Assembly: GCF_003696215.1 (NCBI RefSeq)
Contig: NZ_RFFG01000029.1
Span: 30,840-94,839 of the forward strand
DNA: 64,000 nucleotides
Direction of reading: 5' to 3'
Origin: Actinomadura harenae
GTDB lineage: Bacteria > Actinomycetota > Actinomycetes > Streptosporangiales > Streptosporangiaceae
This document shows positions 1 to 8,869 of the stretch, piece after piece; positions within the stretch are counted from its first letter, which is position 1, and the number at the start of each line of letters is the position of its first letter. The position numbers and the translations under genes were made by a program. The notes under the pieces were generated by a model. It ran no database searches, was not told where the DNA came from, and saw nothing but the letters and a program-made list of their open reading frames with translations.

Positions 1-1106
1 GCGGAGAGGCCGACGGCGAGGCTGTGCCACACCCCCTGGCTGCGCTTGTACGCGGCGTTCTGAAGGGTGTCCAGGAGTTCGGGCGCGCCGACCGCGGTGC
101 CGTTCTTGACGACGGGCGCCTTGGCGAGCCTGGCCTCCAGGGAGTAGTAGAAGGCCCGGACGGCCGCCTTGGTCTTGCCCAGGTGGTAGCGGTCGTCGTA
201 TCGGGCCAGCCAGCCGAAGTAGTACTCCATGTTCTCGTTGAACGCGATGTTCTGGGGCTTCTGCGCGCCGTACCAGACATTGGCCGGGTCGACGTTGCCG
301 TCGAGGACCATCTTGCCGACGCGCTTGGGGAACATCGTCGCGTAGACCGAGCCGAGGTAGGTGCCGTAGGAGCCGCCGTAGTAATTCAGCTTCTTGTGGC
401 CGAGGGCGGCTCGGATCGTGTTCAGGTCGCGAGCCGAGTCGGTGGTCTTGGAGTGGTCGAGCAGATTCACCGGGGAACCCTTGCCGTACTTACGGGCGCA
501 GGCGTCCGCGTACGCCTTCGACCGCTTCAGCCAGACCGCGATGGACGTGGCGTCCCCGTGGCCGTAGGCCGGACGGGGTGCGTTGCCGTAGTCGGCATCG
601 CATGTGAGCGCGGGCTTGCTGAAACCGATGCCGCGCGGATCGAACCCGATGACGTTGTAGGCCGCCTGCATCGACGGGGAGTTCAGCGCGTAGAAGGCGG
701 GGGCGAACAAAGCGCCGCTGGCCCCCGGGCCACCTGGGTTGACCACGATGTCCCCCTTGGCCTTGCCCTTGCCCCGGTGTGGAAGCCGGGTCAGCTGGAG
801 CGTGATCTTCTGCCCGTTCGGACGGGCGTGGTCCAGCGGGACCTTCAGCTCCGCACACTGGATGATCTTGGACACCGTGACCGGGCCGACGCGGTCGAAG
901 GCCGTCGCGCCCTTGACGATGGGGGTGGCGCAGCGATGCCACTTCAACCCCGCGGGACGGAAGGCGTCGGACGCGTCGGTCACCGCGGCCGTGTCCGTGG
1001 CCGCCGCGACCAGACCCGTGACCGCGGAGGGACCTGTGGCCACGAGTACACCGAGTCCGGTAATGCCTAGACCGCCCGCTGCGACCACGGCGACAAGCTT
1101 CTTCAC
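1..1106 (-). CDS. Secreted alpha/beta-hydrolase, S33 tripeptidyl aminopeptidase-like (3' end outside window)
   Basis: The protein starts at a GTG (1106) with GGGGGA five bases upstream. Its N-terminus is a short basic stretch plus a hydrophobic run, consistent with a secretion signal. The core has NPGGPG near residue 124 (oxyanion region), FDPRGIG near 155 and the nucleophile elbow GGSYG with Ser about 246. This is the pattern of the S33 (SlpD/E, tripeptidyl aminopeptidase) family, which trims peptides outside the cell. About 368 codons are visible and the catalytic Asp/His end lies beyond the left edge. Family is clear; substrate is inferred. Confidence 0.9.
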   Translation of the reverse strand, partial: MKKLVAVVAAGGLGITGLGVLVATGPSAVTGLVAAATDTAAVTDASDAFRPAGLKWHRCATPIVKGATAFDRVGPVTVSKIIQCAELKVPLDHARPNGQKITLQLTRLPHRGKGKAKGDIVVNPGGPGASGALFAPAFYALNSPSMQAAYNVIGFDPRGIGFSKPALTCDADYGNAPRPAYGHGDATSIAVWLKRSKAYADACARKYGKGSPVNLLDHSKTTDSARDLNTIRAALGHKKLNYYGGSYGTYLGSVYATMFPKRVGKMVLDGNVDPANVWYGAQKPQNIAFNENMEYYFGWLARYDDRYHLGKTKAAVRAFYYSLEARLAKAPVVKNGTAVGAPELLDTLQNAAYKRSQGVWHSLAVGLS

Positions 1107-1280
1107 GAATCCCCCGATTTGCTTCGAATGCTGTACCAAGCAAAACGGTAGAACGTAGCGCTCCCTTCGCCCATGCGGCTGGCAGCCGAGCCCCCGGTAG
1201 GGCTAACCCCACCGTCACACTGACCGTTCGTGCAGCGACACATGGAGACCGGCGAAATGTGAGTACTGCTCACCAACTGG

Positions 1281-1604
1281 TCATTCGGACCTTCGGTCGT
1301 GAACGTAGACAGCGTGGCCGTAGGAGCCTTCGGGTTCCCTGACCAGGAGCGGAAGAAGGCGGCGTGTGGCAGCCGCGACCGGCTCGGAACGAGTGGTGGC
1401 GTCGTGTGCCGCCTGATCAACCCACAACTGCGTCATCCAGATCGTGTCCGGGTCCTCGGGGGCCGTGTTGACGCTGTAGTTCAGCAGGCCACAGTCATCT
1501 CCACCGGCCCGGGCGCATTCATGGAGCAGCGCGATCAGATCGTCGCGCCGTCCGGGCAGGGCGGTCATTCGTCCGTAGACGCTGAACATGTTCGTGCTGG
1601 ACAT
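1281..1604 (-). CDS. Antibiotic biosynthesis monooxygenase (ABM) domain protein
   Basis: This 107-residue protein has the single ABM/YgiN-type ferredoxin-like fold pattern. It opens with a beta strand (FSVYGRMTALPGRRDDLIALL), has a central NYSVNTAPEDPDTIWMTQLW segment, and a C-terminal helix around LLPLLV. Such small dimeric proteins act as cofactor-free oxygenases or heme/quinone-handling enzymes, and the exact substrate cannot be read from sequence. It stands alone on the minus strand between two secreted proteins. Confidence 0.85.
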   Translation of the reverse strand: MSSTNMFSVYGRMTALPGRRDDLIALLHECARAGGDDCGLLNYSVNTAPEDPDTIWMTQLWVDQAAHDATTRSEPVAAATRRLLPLLVREPEGSYGHAVYVHDRRSE

Positions 1605-1658
1605 GCCTTCACCCTTCGCCGAGTTCGTCGACGCGCAGCCTACGCGGGCCCACCTTGC

Positions 1659-2234
1659 CTAATATGACACGAAAGGCACGGCCGTTCCGTCCTCGGCCAG
1701 AAGCGTCACCGACCACGCTTTCCCGGCGACGCCGAACCCTTGCGGAGTCGTTCCCGGTACGGGAGTACTGGTCGGCTCCCCGTCGGTGTCGACCTTGTCG
1801 ATGAAGTACCGGCCCGACCTGACACCCGAAAGCCCGGGAAGCGGCTTGGTGGCGACAAAGTGGTCGCGCCTCCCCGGATAACTCATCCGGACGCGTACAA
1901 CCGAGGACGGCACCGGCCCAAGGATCAGAAACGATCCCCGGGGACCTGCACCGATGGTGTAGTAACCGCCGCCCGGCCTGCCGTCGAACTCACAACCCCC
2001 GGCGATCTGCTCGCCGCGCGACATGACGTTGAGGCACAGCCGCGCCTTGAAGCCGGATGCGTGACGCTGCTCGGTTCGGGCCTCCAGGGTCCAGCCGTCA
2101 CCAACGGTCAGCAGAACGGGCTTGCTGAGCTTGCCGTCACCCGTGTCACCCCCGGCCCCACAGGCGGTGCATGTCCCAGCCGCACCGCCGAACAGCACTA
2201 CCGCCCCAGCACCGATCCAAAGCGCGCGCCTCAC
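1659..2234 (-). CDS. Secreted or membrane-anchored hypothetical protein
   Basis: The chosen start is the GTG at 2234, preceded by GGGAG at proper spacing, giving 191 residues. The N-terminus VRRALWIGAGAVVLFGGAAG is a signal or anchor segment. Two Cys follow (CTAC), but no clean lipobox is visible. The rest is a beta-rich, Gly/Pro-rich extracytoplasmic domain with two further Cys (LCLNV, GGCEFD) that could form a disulfide. An in-frame ATG at 2306 would add 24 residues ahead of the signal and is less likely. No family recognised. Confidence 0.65.
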   Translation of the reverse strand: MRRALWIGAGAVVLFGGAAGTCTACGAGGDTGDGKLSKPVLLTVGDGWTLEARTEQRHASGFKARLCLNVMSRGEQIAGGCEFDGRPGGGYYTIGAGPRGSFLILGPVPSSVVRVRMSYPGRRDHFVATKPLPGLSGVRSGRYFIDKVDTDGEPTSTPVPGTTPQGFGVAGKAWSVTLLAEDGTAVPFVSY

Positions 2235-2358
2235 ATGTCTCCCTTGGGTTGTCAGGAAAGCAGGATGGACCAGTTCCCGCGCCTTGGCCAGGGCTCCGAC
2301 GTCCACCGCAGCCGGGTCGACGCCGCATCAGAGGTCGTACGCGCCGTCCTTCACGAAC

Positions 2359-2661
2359 CGAGGAAGACAGGAATGCTTTCAGGCCACCAAGAACGAGGTC
2401 GGCCTGGAGCATTACCAGGTCCGCAAGCACACCGCCTGGTACCGGCACGTCACCTTGGCCATGGTCGCCCACGCCCACCTGGCCTTCCTGGCCGCCGCCC
2501 CACCCTCAGACCCCGGCGCCCCACACCCCGGCGACGGTGGCGAGGCGGACGACAACACCGCGCACGCCACGGCCGTGTTTCACTGCGCGGCCACCAGAGG
2601 GGTCCGCCCGTCCCGACCTCACCGTTCGTCGAACGCCGTGGCCGCTGGGACGCAATCCTGA
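2359..2661 (+). pseudogene. IS701-family transposase, C-terminal remnant
   Basis: One frame encodes ECFQATKNEVGLEHYQVRK followed by HTAWYRHVTLAMVAHAHLAF. This is the conserved end of IS701-type DDE transposases, where the last helix after the catalytic Glu reads like 'F-x-x-K-x-E-V-G-L-x-x-Y-x-V-R'. Nothing resembling the N-terminal 300 or so residues, including the first two catalytic Asp, is present upstream; the flanking sequence is unrelated. No terminal inverted repeat was found. It is a decayed insertion footprint next to other damaged sequence. Confidence 0.75.
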
Positions 2662-2701
2662 GAAGCCGGCCAGGCGAGAAGCAGGTCAGGCGAGAAGCAG
2701 G

Positions 2702-3019
2702 TCACTGGTAGAAGATGACGATCCGTGTAGGCAGGTCACTGTCCCATTCGATGTTGACCCGGAATATGACGCCGCCCTGGTAGGGCGCCACGTTGTGGAG
2801 CGTCATCCGCGCCCTTCCGATCATCGGGTTGCCGCTGGTGTTCAACTCAGTGATCGAGCCGACCACCAGGGTGGACGGTGTGAACCAGCCTGCCTGGACA
2901 TTGACGAGGAAGTCTCCGGACCCGGTGAAGTCGACCCAAGTGGTCGCCTGGTTGAGGCCGCGCTCGGTGTCGAACTCGGTGCCGGGCTCGGCGGCAACGT
3001 CGATCTTCTTGTGGGTCAT
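2702..3019 (-). CDS. Small beta-rich hypothetical protein
   Basis: This 105-residue protein begins at an ATG with GAAGGGA about nine bases upstream. It lacks a signal peptide, membrane segment and Cys. Alternating hydrophobic strands (ATTWVDFTGSGDFLVNVQ, ARMTLHNVAPYQGGVIFRV) suggest a compact beta-sandwich. It sits between a transposase remnant and a broken acetyltransferase gene. No family recognised, but the RBS and intact frame support a real gene. Confidence 0.6.
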   Translation of the reverse strand: MTHKKIDVAAEPGTEFDTERGLNQATTWVDFTGSGDFLVNVQAGWFTPSTLVVGSITELNTSGNPMIGRARMTLHNVAPYQGGVIFRVNIEWDSDLPTRIVIFYQ

Positions 3020-3384
3020 CGCGGTTTCCCTTCGTTGCAGGTTGCGTCCGCGTCACGAGCAGCGGCGCCGAGGCGAGCGGGTGGGGGGGGGCCGGGGGCC
3101 TCGATGCCAGAAGAAGGCCCCACCAGAGAAGAACCCGTTCGCGTGAACCACCCGCCGTGCGCCGCCTGATGGCCGGGGCGGTCGAGCGCAGCGGCAAGGG
3201 ACTGCGGCCCTGGCGATCGTCCACCGGCCCCGCTGGACGGAGAACAGGCGCCATCACCGGTAGGACCCGACAACTGACGGACGAACGTTCACACCCGGCC
3301 GCATTCCCGCCGGTCCACCCCGGGTATCCCGGTGACGCGCCAACCTTCAGCAGAGCTGAGCAAAGCCGACGATGCCGCCGGACG
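3020..3384. other. Intergenic stretch without a convincing gene
   Basis: About 365 bases between the small hypothetical gene and the GNAT remnant. The only notable element is an uninterrupted run of nine G at 3083-3091. Open frames here have no RBS and no recognisable content. It may hold the lost 5' part of the acetyltransferase pseudogene. Confidence 0.5.
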
Positions 3385-3625
3385 TTCGCACTGAACGAGC
3401 TGATGGTCGCCCCCACATGGCAGGGCCAAGGAGTTGCTCACGCGCCTCACGACGACCTGCTGAGCCGTCCGCAGGAGCGCGCGACGCTGCTGGTACTCGA
3501 AGGCAACGACTCGCCTCAGCGCGCCTACGCTCGCTGGGGCCGACGGAACAATCGGGAAGGCTCAGCCGTACAAGGACTCTCCCCACTGCGACATGTTGAT
3601 CACTGACCTGCAGAGCAGAGCCTGA
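3385..3625 (+). pseudogene. GNAT acetyltransferase remnant, 5'-truncated and frameshifted
   Basis: The first frame gives FALNELMVAPTWQGQGVAHA and ends in QRAYARWG at about 3540. This is the acetyl-CoA-binding core of a GNAT enzyme (compare R/Q-G-x-G/A and the 'N-x-x-A-x-x-A-Y-x-R-x-G' tail). The typical C-terminus continues only in another frame, as GTIGKAQPYKDSPHCDMLI up to the stop at 3625. A single indel near 3541-3545 therefore broke the gene. Upstream, the acceptor-binding half is missing. Not expected to encode a working enzyme. Confidence 0.75.
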
Positions 3626-3791
3626 TCGGCACCATCGCCTCGCAGAGGCGGCGGCACGACCAGGACGCGCAAGAACAGCACACACGCTCTGTGTCCCGCC
3701 GGAGATCGGCAGGCCGTAGTTCGTGTGCGCCGAGTGCTCTTGGTGCCGGTCGGGGGGCGAGTGACAGGGGTCTGGTCAGTGCGGCCGGAGG

Positions 3792-4214
3792 TCAGGCGAC
3801 CATCCTGAGGAACACGAGCGCCGCGCCTCCGGCGAACGCGGCGCTGAGCAGCAGGTTCATGACGCTGCCATCGCGCTCGTACCCGTCGACCTCGACCCGC
3901 TGGGGCCTGGCCGGGTCGTACAGGACGCCCACCTTGCTGCCGGGCGATGCCGCCGGCCACTGCGGCGGGTGGGCCTTTCCGACTCCGGATTCGACCTCGA
4001 TCCGTTCCCCGCCGCGGGGCGTGAAGGCGACGACCGGGTAGAACCGGGAGTCGCCATCGGAGTAGGTCTGCTCACGTATCCGGACGAGCTCGCCGTCGGC
4101 CCGACGCCCCCGCAGGCTCAGTCGCAGATCGACCCACGCCCCGATGAGGGCGCCCAACGAGAGCACTCCCAGCAGAACGGTGAAGAGGCCACCGACGATT
4201 TGCTCCTTGCTCAT
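3792..4214 (-). CDS. DUF3592-type membrane protein
   Basis: The 140 residues have an N-terminal helix (GGLFTVLLGVLSLGALIGAW), a soluble beta domain of about 75 residues with RADGELVRI and YPVVAFTPRGG, and a C-terminal membrane segment near MNLLLSAAFAGGAALVF. The middle 'VGVLYDPARPQRVEVD' matches the DUF3592 signature 'V-x-Y-D-P-x-x-P'. This family of small membrane proteins has no known biochemical role. It stands alone. Confidence 0.85.
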   Translation of the reverse strand: MSKEQIVGGLFTVLLGVLSLGALIGAWVDLRLSLRGRRADGELVRIREQTYSDGDSRFYPVVAFTPRGGERIEVESGVGKAHPPQWPAASPGSKVGVLYDPARPQRVEVDGYERDGSVMNLLLSAAFAGGAALVFLRMVA

Positions 4215-4395
4215 GCGGAAAGCCTAGATCGTCCCGCCCTCCCGCAGCAGCCCCGCTGGCTCTAGGCTGGCCAAGGTGTCAGAGAACGGACGCGCCGTCC
4301 TTGGTGAAGGCGGGCCGGGCGCCGGGCCGCCTTGGGTTGCGGCCGGATGCGGACGGTGGGGTCGGCCTGAGACGTCACAGGATCACGATCGCGGC

Positions 4396-4686
4396 ATGAC
4401 GCCTGACAGTTGGATCTCTTGGGGCCGATTCCTCCTGGTCGTCGCCGGGGCGCTGGTCGTCGTGTCGGTGGGGCTGGTGTTCACCGCGCTCGACAGCGAT
4501 CCCTTCGGAGCGCCGGGAATGGGGGCGTCGCTGCGGCTCGTCCATGTCATCTGGTTCCTGGGCGGGCTCGTGGCGGCCGTGCTGGCGGGGGCGGCGTTCT
4601 TCTCCGGGCTGGCGTCCTTCTTCTGGAGCGCCACCCTCCGCCGGCACGAGCTGCTCGAAGAGATTCTGCGCAGGCTCCCCGATTAG
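4396..4686 (+). CDS. Small two-helix membrane protein
   Basis: From the ATG at 4396 the product is 96 residues with two strong membrane helices (FLLVVAGALVVVSVGLVFTA and the GGLVAAVLAGAAFFSGLASF region) and a charged tail RRHELLEEILRRLPD. A GTG at 4276 would add 40 Gly/Pro-rich residues and is less likely; neither start has a strong RBS. The stop overlaps the convergent aldolase gene by four bases. No family recognised. Confidence 0.55.
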   Translation: MTPDSWISWGRFLLVVAGALVVVSVGLVFTALDSDPFGAPGMGASLRLVHVIWFLGGLVAAVLAGAAFFSGLASFFWSATLRRHELLEEILRRLPD

Positions 4687-5285
4687 GGCGTTCTCAGCGA
4701 GGTGAGGAAGGCGCGCACCTCCTCCTCGGGGGTTCGCACCAGCTCACCGCCCATGCCGACGGCGACGGCCCCGGCCTCCAGCCAGGACGCGGCGGACGCG
4801 AGCGACACCCCGCCCGTCGGGACGAGCGGCGCGTGCGGGACGGCCTGGACGATCGCCTTCAGGTCGGCCGGGGCGAACTGGGACGCCGGGAACAGCTTCA
4901 CCAGGTCGGCCCCGGCCTCCAGCGCCTGGACGATCTCGGTGGGCGTGGCCGCGCCCGCGACGACGGGGACGCCGTGGCGGTGCGCGGTGCGGATGACGTC
5001 CTCCGACAGGGTCGGGCAGACCAGGAAGCGGGCCCCGGCGGAGATCGTCATCGCGGCCTGGTGGCCGTCGAGGACGGTGCCCGCGCCGACGAAGCCGACC
5101 TTGGAGGCTTCCTCGATCGCCCGGAGCGCACCCGGGGTGGTCAGCGAGATCTCGACGGACCCGAGCCCGGCGGCGGTCAGCCGCCGGGCGTGGTCGAGGG
5201 CGGTGGACGCGTCCGGTCCGCGGACGATGCCGATCACGCGGTCGGCGACGAGGCGGGCGGTCGACGCCCAGCGGTAGCCGGTCAC
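4683..5285 (-). CDS. eda: 2-dehydro-3-deoxy-phosphogluconate (KDPG) / KHG aldolase
   Basis: This class I aldolase splits 2-keto-3-deoxy-6-phosphogluconate into pyruvate and glyceraldehyde-3-phosphate. The 200 residues are full family length. VEISLTTP supplies the catalytic Glu (about residue 45), GFVGAGTV is the phosphate-binding strand region, and ADLVKLFPA carries the Schiff-base Lys (about 130). The start is a GTG overlapping the upstream gene's stop (GTGA), which indicates translational coupling. It is the last gene of the leftward sugar-acid operon and fits the KDG kinase encoded in the divergent arm. Confidence 0.93.
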   Translation of the reverse strand: MTGYRWASTARLVADRVIGIVRGPDASTALDHARRLTAAGLGSVEISLTTPGALRAIEEASKVGFVGAGTVLDGHQAAMTISAGARFLVCPTLSEDVIRTAHRHGVPVVAGAATPTEIVQALEAGADLVKLFPASQFAPADLKAIVQAVPHAPLVPTGGVSLASAASWLEAGAVAVGMGGELVRTPEEEVRAFLTSLRTP

Positions 5286-6544
5286 CGGCGCGCGAAGTAG
5301 AGCTTGAGGCCGGCGGGGTCGGCGAGGTACAGCGCGTCCTCGCCGTCGGCGTCCCGCGTCACCGCGAGCCGCTGGATCGGCAGGCCCGGCGCGACGGACA
5401 CCCCCGGACTGGACGGCGTCGCCGCGAACACCCGGTCCGTCCCGGATTCGGTCACGTAGTAGATCGTGGCCGGTGCGGTGATGCCGAGCGCCGCGCGCGT
5501 CTGCGTGGCCGAGTAGATGGTGCTGCGCGTCCAGTCGGCTCCGCTCGGGGCGGCGTACCGGACGTTGTAGAGGTCGCCGCTCGTCGGTGTCCGGTAGCGG
5601 TAGGCGACGCGCGGGGTCGTGCCGTCGAGGGCGAGTTTGGCGCTCTGGACGACCGGCCCGGTCTCGGTGGCGTCGGGACGGTAGTCCTCGCCCGCGCTGA
5701 GCGGCTGGATCACGTCCGCCGTGGCGGTGCCGACCGGGGTCGTGACCGCCGCGCCCGTGTGATCGCTGAACTTTCCGGTGGACGGGCTGTACTTCAGGTA
5801 GGACGGCTGGTGCCGGTAGGCCGACGCGGGCGCGAGCGCCCACTCGAACAGCAGGTGGACGTTCCCGGACGCGTCGATCTGCAGGTCGTCCGGGTACACC
5901 GACCGGTTGTCGGTCGACGCGAACGTCCCGACCGTGCTCCACGTCGACGCGGCGTCGTCCCAGCGGTAGAGGCGTCCGGAGCGGAAGGTTCCGCCGTCCA
6001 TGCGGGCGGCGAGGTACAGGTCGCCGTTCGGGGCGGTCGCCACGACCGGGTAGGTGAACAGGCCGTTCGGGTCGGGCAGGTCCGCCGAGTGGTTGGTGGG
6101 CGTGCCGCCGACCGTGTCGGAGCGGTAGTACTGCCACTTCACGTTGTGCATGGACGCGAAAACGTGGAAGCGTCCGCTGCCGTCGCGCGCCATGGACGGG
6201 GCGTTGTGCCCGATGTCGTCGGCGTACTCGGCCTGCGCCGAGCCGTTCATGAGGGGCAGCCGCGTCCACGCGCCGGACGGGTCGCGCCGTGCGATCGCGA
6301 CGCGGTGGGTGGCCTCGGTCGCGCCGGGCTCGTTGAACGCCATGTAGGTGTACTCGCCCGCGCCCTTGTAGGTGGCGAGCGGCGTCCACCATCCGGCGGC
6401 GTTGGCCGAGTCCATCGCGTAAGGGACCTGTGTCGGCGCGACGGGTTCGGCGGACGCGCCGGTCGCGGGCAGCACGGCCAGCGCCGCGGCCGCCGCGACC
6501 ACGGCCGCGCCGCCGCGGAGGACGGCGGTACGGGGGCGGATCAT
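5282..6544 (-). CDS. Secreted BNR-repeat beta-propeller protein (BNR_4 type; possible polysaccharide lyase or glycosidase)
   Basis: Starts at ATG 6544 with GAGGAGG upstream; 420 residues. The N-terminus is a signal peptide (RGGAAVVAAAAALAVLPATG-ASA). The body repeats Asp-box/BNR-like blades, such as DGSGRFHVFASMHN, APNGDLYLAARMDGG and DASGNVHLLFEWA. The HNAPSMARDGSG...MHN...YYRS pattern is that of BNR_4 proteins, a group that includes uronate-polymer lyases with seven-bladed propellers. Its place between a sugar transporter and KDPG aldolase suggests it acts on an extracellular uronate-containing glycan or sugar acid. The family is fairly clear; the enzymatic activity is inferred. Confidence 0.8.
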   Translation of the reverse strand: MIRPRTAVLRGGAAVVAAAAALAVLPATGASAEPVAPTQVPYAMDSANAAGWWTPLATYKGAGEYTYMAFNEPGATEATHRVAIARRDPSGAWTRLPLMNGSAQAEYADDIGHNAPSMARDGSGRFHVFASMHNVKWQYYRSDTVGGTPTNHSADLPDPNGLFTYPVVATAPNGDLYLAARMDGGTFRSGRLYRWDDAASTWSTVGTFASTDNRSVYPDDLQIDASGNVHLLFEWALAPASAYRHQPSYLKYSPSTGKFSDHTGAAVTTPVGTATADVIQPLSAGEDYRPDATETGPVVQSAKLALDGTTPRVAYRYRTPTSGDLYNVRYAAPSGADWTRSTIYSATQTRAALGITAPATIYYVTESGTDRVFAATPSSPGVSVAPGLPIQRLAVTRDADGEDALYLADPAGLKLYFARR

Positions 6545-6555
6545 CGCGTTCCTCC

Positions 6556-7851
6556 TCACTTGATCAGCGGCTTGACGGTCTCGTTGGCCTTGCGCAGGGC
6601 GTCCTTCGGCTTGGCCTGGCCGACGAGGGCCGCCTGCACCTGCTGGGCCATCGCCGAGTCGATCTGCGCGGCGCCGGTGAACTGCCAGAACGGGTTCGGC
6701 CCGGCGGTCTTGGTGATCTTCTCGGCCCAGGCGGCGTTGAACGCGTCGCCCTTGACCTTCGGGTCGGCGAGGGCCGCGGTGGTGCTCGGCGGCAGCGCGA
6801 CCCTGCCGAAGAAGTCCACGGCGGTGGCGGTGTCGGAGGTGGTGTGCGAGGCGAACTCGACGGCCTTGTTCGCGCCCTCGCCGTCCACGACGACCATGAG
6901 GTGGCCCCACAGCAGCGAGTGCGGACGGTCGCCCGCCTTCAGCACCGGGCGGGTCACCGGCTGCATGTGGTCGACGAGCTTCGGGTCCTGCGCGGACTTG
7001 GCGATGATGCCCTTGGCGATCGGCGCGTCGTCGTAGAACGCGGCCTTGCCCTGCGCGAATAGCGCCCGCGCGTCGAAGCGGTCGACGTCGGGGGCGATGA
7101 GCTTGGCGTCGTACAGCCGCTTGTACCAGGCGAGGGCCTCGACGGCGGGGTCCTCGTCGAGGACGGGCGCGCCGTTGTCGACGAGCTTGCCGCCGAACGT
7201 CTGGATCCAGGGGATCATGTCCTTGAGCTGCGCGACCTTCGTGGACGCCGCGTAGGGTACGACCCCGCCGCCGAGCTTGGCGACCGCGCGCAGCGCCGCC
7301 TCGAACTCCTCGACGGTCTCGGGGGCCTTCTCCACCCCGGCCTTGGCCAGCAGGTCCATGTTCGCGACCAGGCCGATCGAACCGGTCGTCCAGGGCAGGG
7401 CGTACTGCTTGCCCTGGTAGGTGCCGCCGGAGAGCGCCGCGTCGGTGTACCCGCCCTTGGCCGCCTGCGGCGACAGGTCGACCAGCTTGCCCATGGACGC
7501 GATGGACCCGAGCCAGGAGTGGTCGAGCTGGACCGCGCCGGTGATGTCGCCGCCGCGCAGCTTCAGCACGAGCTGGTTGAGGAAGTCGTTGTAGGGATAG
7601 GAGCCGGTGCGGATCTTGACCTTGGTAGCGGCGGCGTACTTGTCGACGATGCCCTGGACGGCGTCCTTCTGCGCGGCCTCGTTCAGGGACCAGGCGGTGA
7701 AGGTGAAGCCGTTGGCGTTGCGGTCGCCGCCGGCCTTTCCGCTGGTGGACGGCGCGCACGCCGCGGCCGCGGCGAGGCCGAGGCCGGTGATGCCGAAGAG
7801 GCGGAGGGCGTCGCGACGGGACGGGCCGGGGGCGGGGGTGGAGTTGCGCAT
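6556..7851 (-). CDS. ABC transporter sugar-binding lipoprotein (family 1 solute-binding protein)
   Basis: The 431-residue protein has a twin-arginine signal (SRRDALRLFG) ending in a lipobox-like AAAAC (Cys about 32), so it is probably Tat-exported and lipid-anchored. The mature part shows family 1 features: WSLNEAAQKDAVQGIVDKY, LDHSWLGSIASMGKLVDLS and the C-terminal FNAAWAEKI region. It would deliver a sugar or oligosaccharide to the two permeases encoded just upstream. No ATPase is encoded here, so a shared MsiK-type ATPase is likely, as is usual in actinomycetes. Confidence 0.92.
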   Translation of the reverse strand: MRNSTPAPGPSRRDALRLFGITGLGLAAAAACAPSTSGKAGGDRNANGFTFTAWSLNEAAQKDAVQGIVDKYAAATKVKIRTGSYPYNDFLNQLVLKLRGGDITGAVQLDHSWLGSIASMGKLVDLSPQAAKGGYTDAALSGGTYQGKQYALPWTTGSIGLVANMDLLAKAGVEKAPETVEEFEAALRAVAKLGGGVVPYAASTKVAQLKDMIPWIQTFGGKLVDNGAPVLDEDPAVEALAWYKRLYDAKLIAPDVDRFDARALFAQGKAAFYDDAPIAKGIIAKSAQDPKLVDHMQPVTRPVLKAGDRPHSLLWGHLMVVVDGEGANKAVEFASHTTSDTATAVDFFGRVALPPSTTAALADPKVKGDAFNAAWAEKITKTAGPNPFWQFTGAAQIDSAMAQQVQAALVGQAKPKDALRKANETVKPLIK

Positions 7852-7942
7852 GGCGGTGGTGCTCCTTGGCGGTGATACGGGGGGTGCCTCTGGACGAGGC
7901 GGGTGAAGCGGGCGAAGCGGTGGACGGGGAACGGGCGGCCGG

Positions 7943-8869
7943 TCAGCCCTTGACGGCGCCGGCGGCGAGGCCGCCCACCAGGTAGCGCTGCAGGATCATG
8001 AACGCGGCGACGACCGGGATGGACACGACGAACGACGCGGCCATGAGGTCCGGCCAGGCGGTCTGGAACTCGCCGAGGTAGGTGTGGACGAGTCCGGGCG
8101 GCAGGGTCTGCTTGTCCGAGCCGGTCAGGGTGAGCGCGAAGACGAAGTCGTTCCAGCTGCGGACGAACGCGAACAGGCCGGAGGCGACCAGGCCGGGCGC
8201 GGCGAGCGGCAGGACGACGGTGTGCAGCGTCCGCCAGCGGGACGCGCCGTCGATCGCGGCGGCCTCGATCAGGGCGTCCGGGATGGTGTCGAAGATGCCC
8301 TTCATCATCCAGACGCACAGCGGGAGGGTGAAGGTCGTGAACGACAGGACGAGCGCGAGGTAGGTGTTGAGCAGGCCGAGCGAGCTGAACACCGCGTACA
8401 GGGTGACCAGCAGCAGCGCCTGCGGGAACATCTGGGATGCCAGCACCAGGTTCATCAGGGACTTGCGGCCCCGGTACCGGAACTTGCTGAACGAGTAGGC
8501 CATGTAAGCCGACACGAACACGCTCAGCACGGCCGTGAGGACCGAGACGAGCACGCTGTTCACCATGTAGTGGAACAGGTCCTCGTTCCGCGCGAGCTTG
8601 GTGAAGTGCGAGAACGTGATCTCGCGCGGGAACAGGTCGGGCTTGATCTTGAAGGCCTGGGTGTCAGACGTCAGCGCGGTCGCGACCAGCCAGTACACCG
8701 GCAGGAAGCCGAACGCGCCGATGACGACGACGGCGATCCAGGCGACGATCCGGGAGCGCCGCTGCTCGGGCCGCATGCGGCGGCGCCCGACGCGTCCGGC
8801 GCGGTCGCGGGTGGCGGCGCGCGCGACGCGCGGCTTCGCGGTACCGGTTCCGGCGACGTTGAGGCTCAT
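7943..8869 (-). CDS. Carbohydrate ABC transporter permease, MalG type
   Basis: Starts at ATG 8869, overlapping the preceding permease stop by four bases; 308 residues. A basic N-terminal tail precedes six predicted membrane helices, the first being IVAWIAVVVIGAFGFLPVYW. The cytoplasmic EAA loop EAAAIDGASRWRTLHTVVLP is intact and would contact the ATPase. It pairs with the MalF-type subunit to import the ligand carried by the lipoprotein encoded downstream. Confidence 0.93.
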   Translation of the reverse strand: MSLNVAGTGTAKPRVARAATRDRAGRVGRRRMRPEQRRSRIVAWIAVVVIGAFGFLPVYWLVATALTSDTQAFKIKPDLFPREITFSHFTKLARNEDLFHYMVNSVLVSVLTAVLSVFVSAYMAYSFSKFRYRGRKSLMNLVLASQMFPQALLLVTLYAVFSSLGLLNTYLALVLSFTTFTLPLCVWMMKGIFDTIPDALIEAAAIDGASRWRTLHTVVLPLAAPGLVASGLFAFVRSWNDFVFALTLTGSDKQTLPPGLVHTYLGEFQTAWPDLMAASFVVSIPVVAAFMILQRYLVGGLAAGAVKG

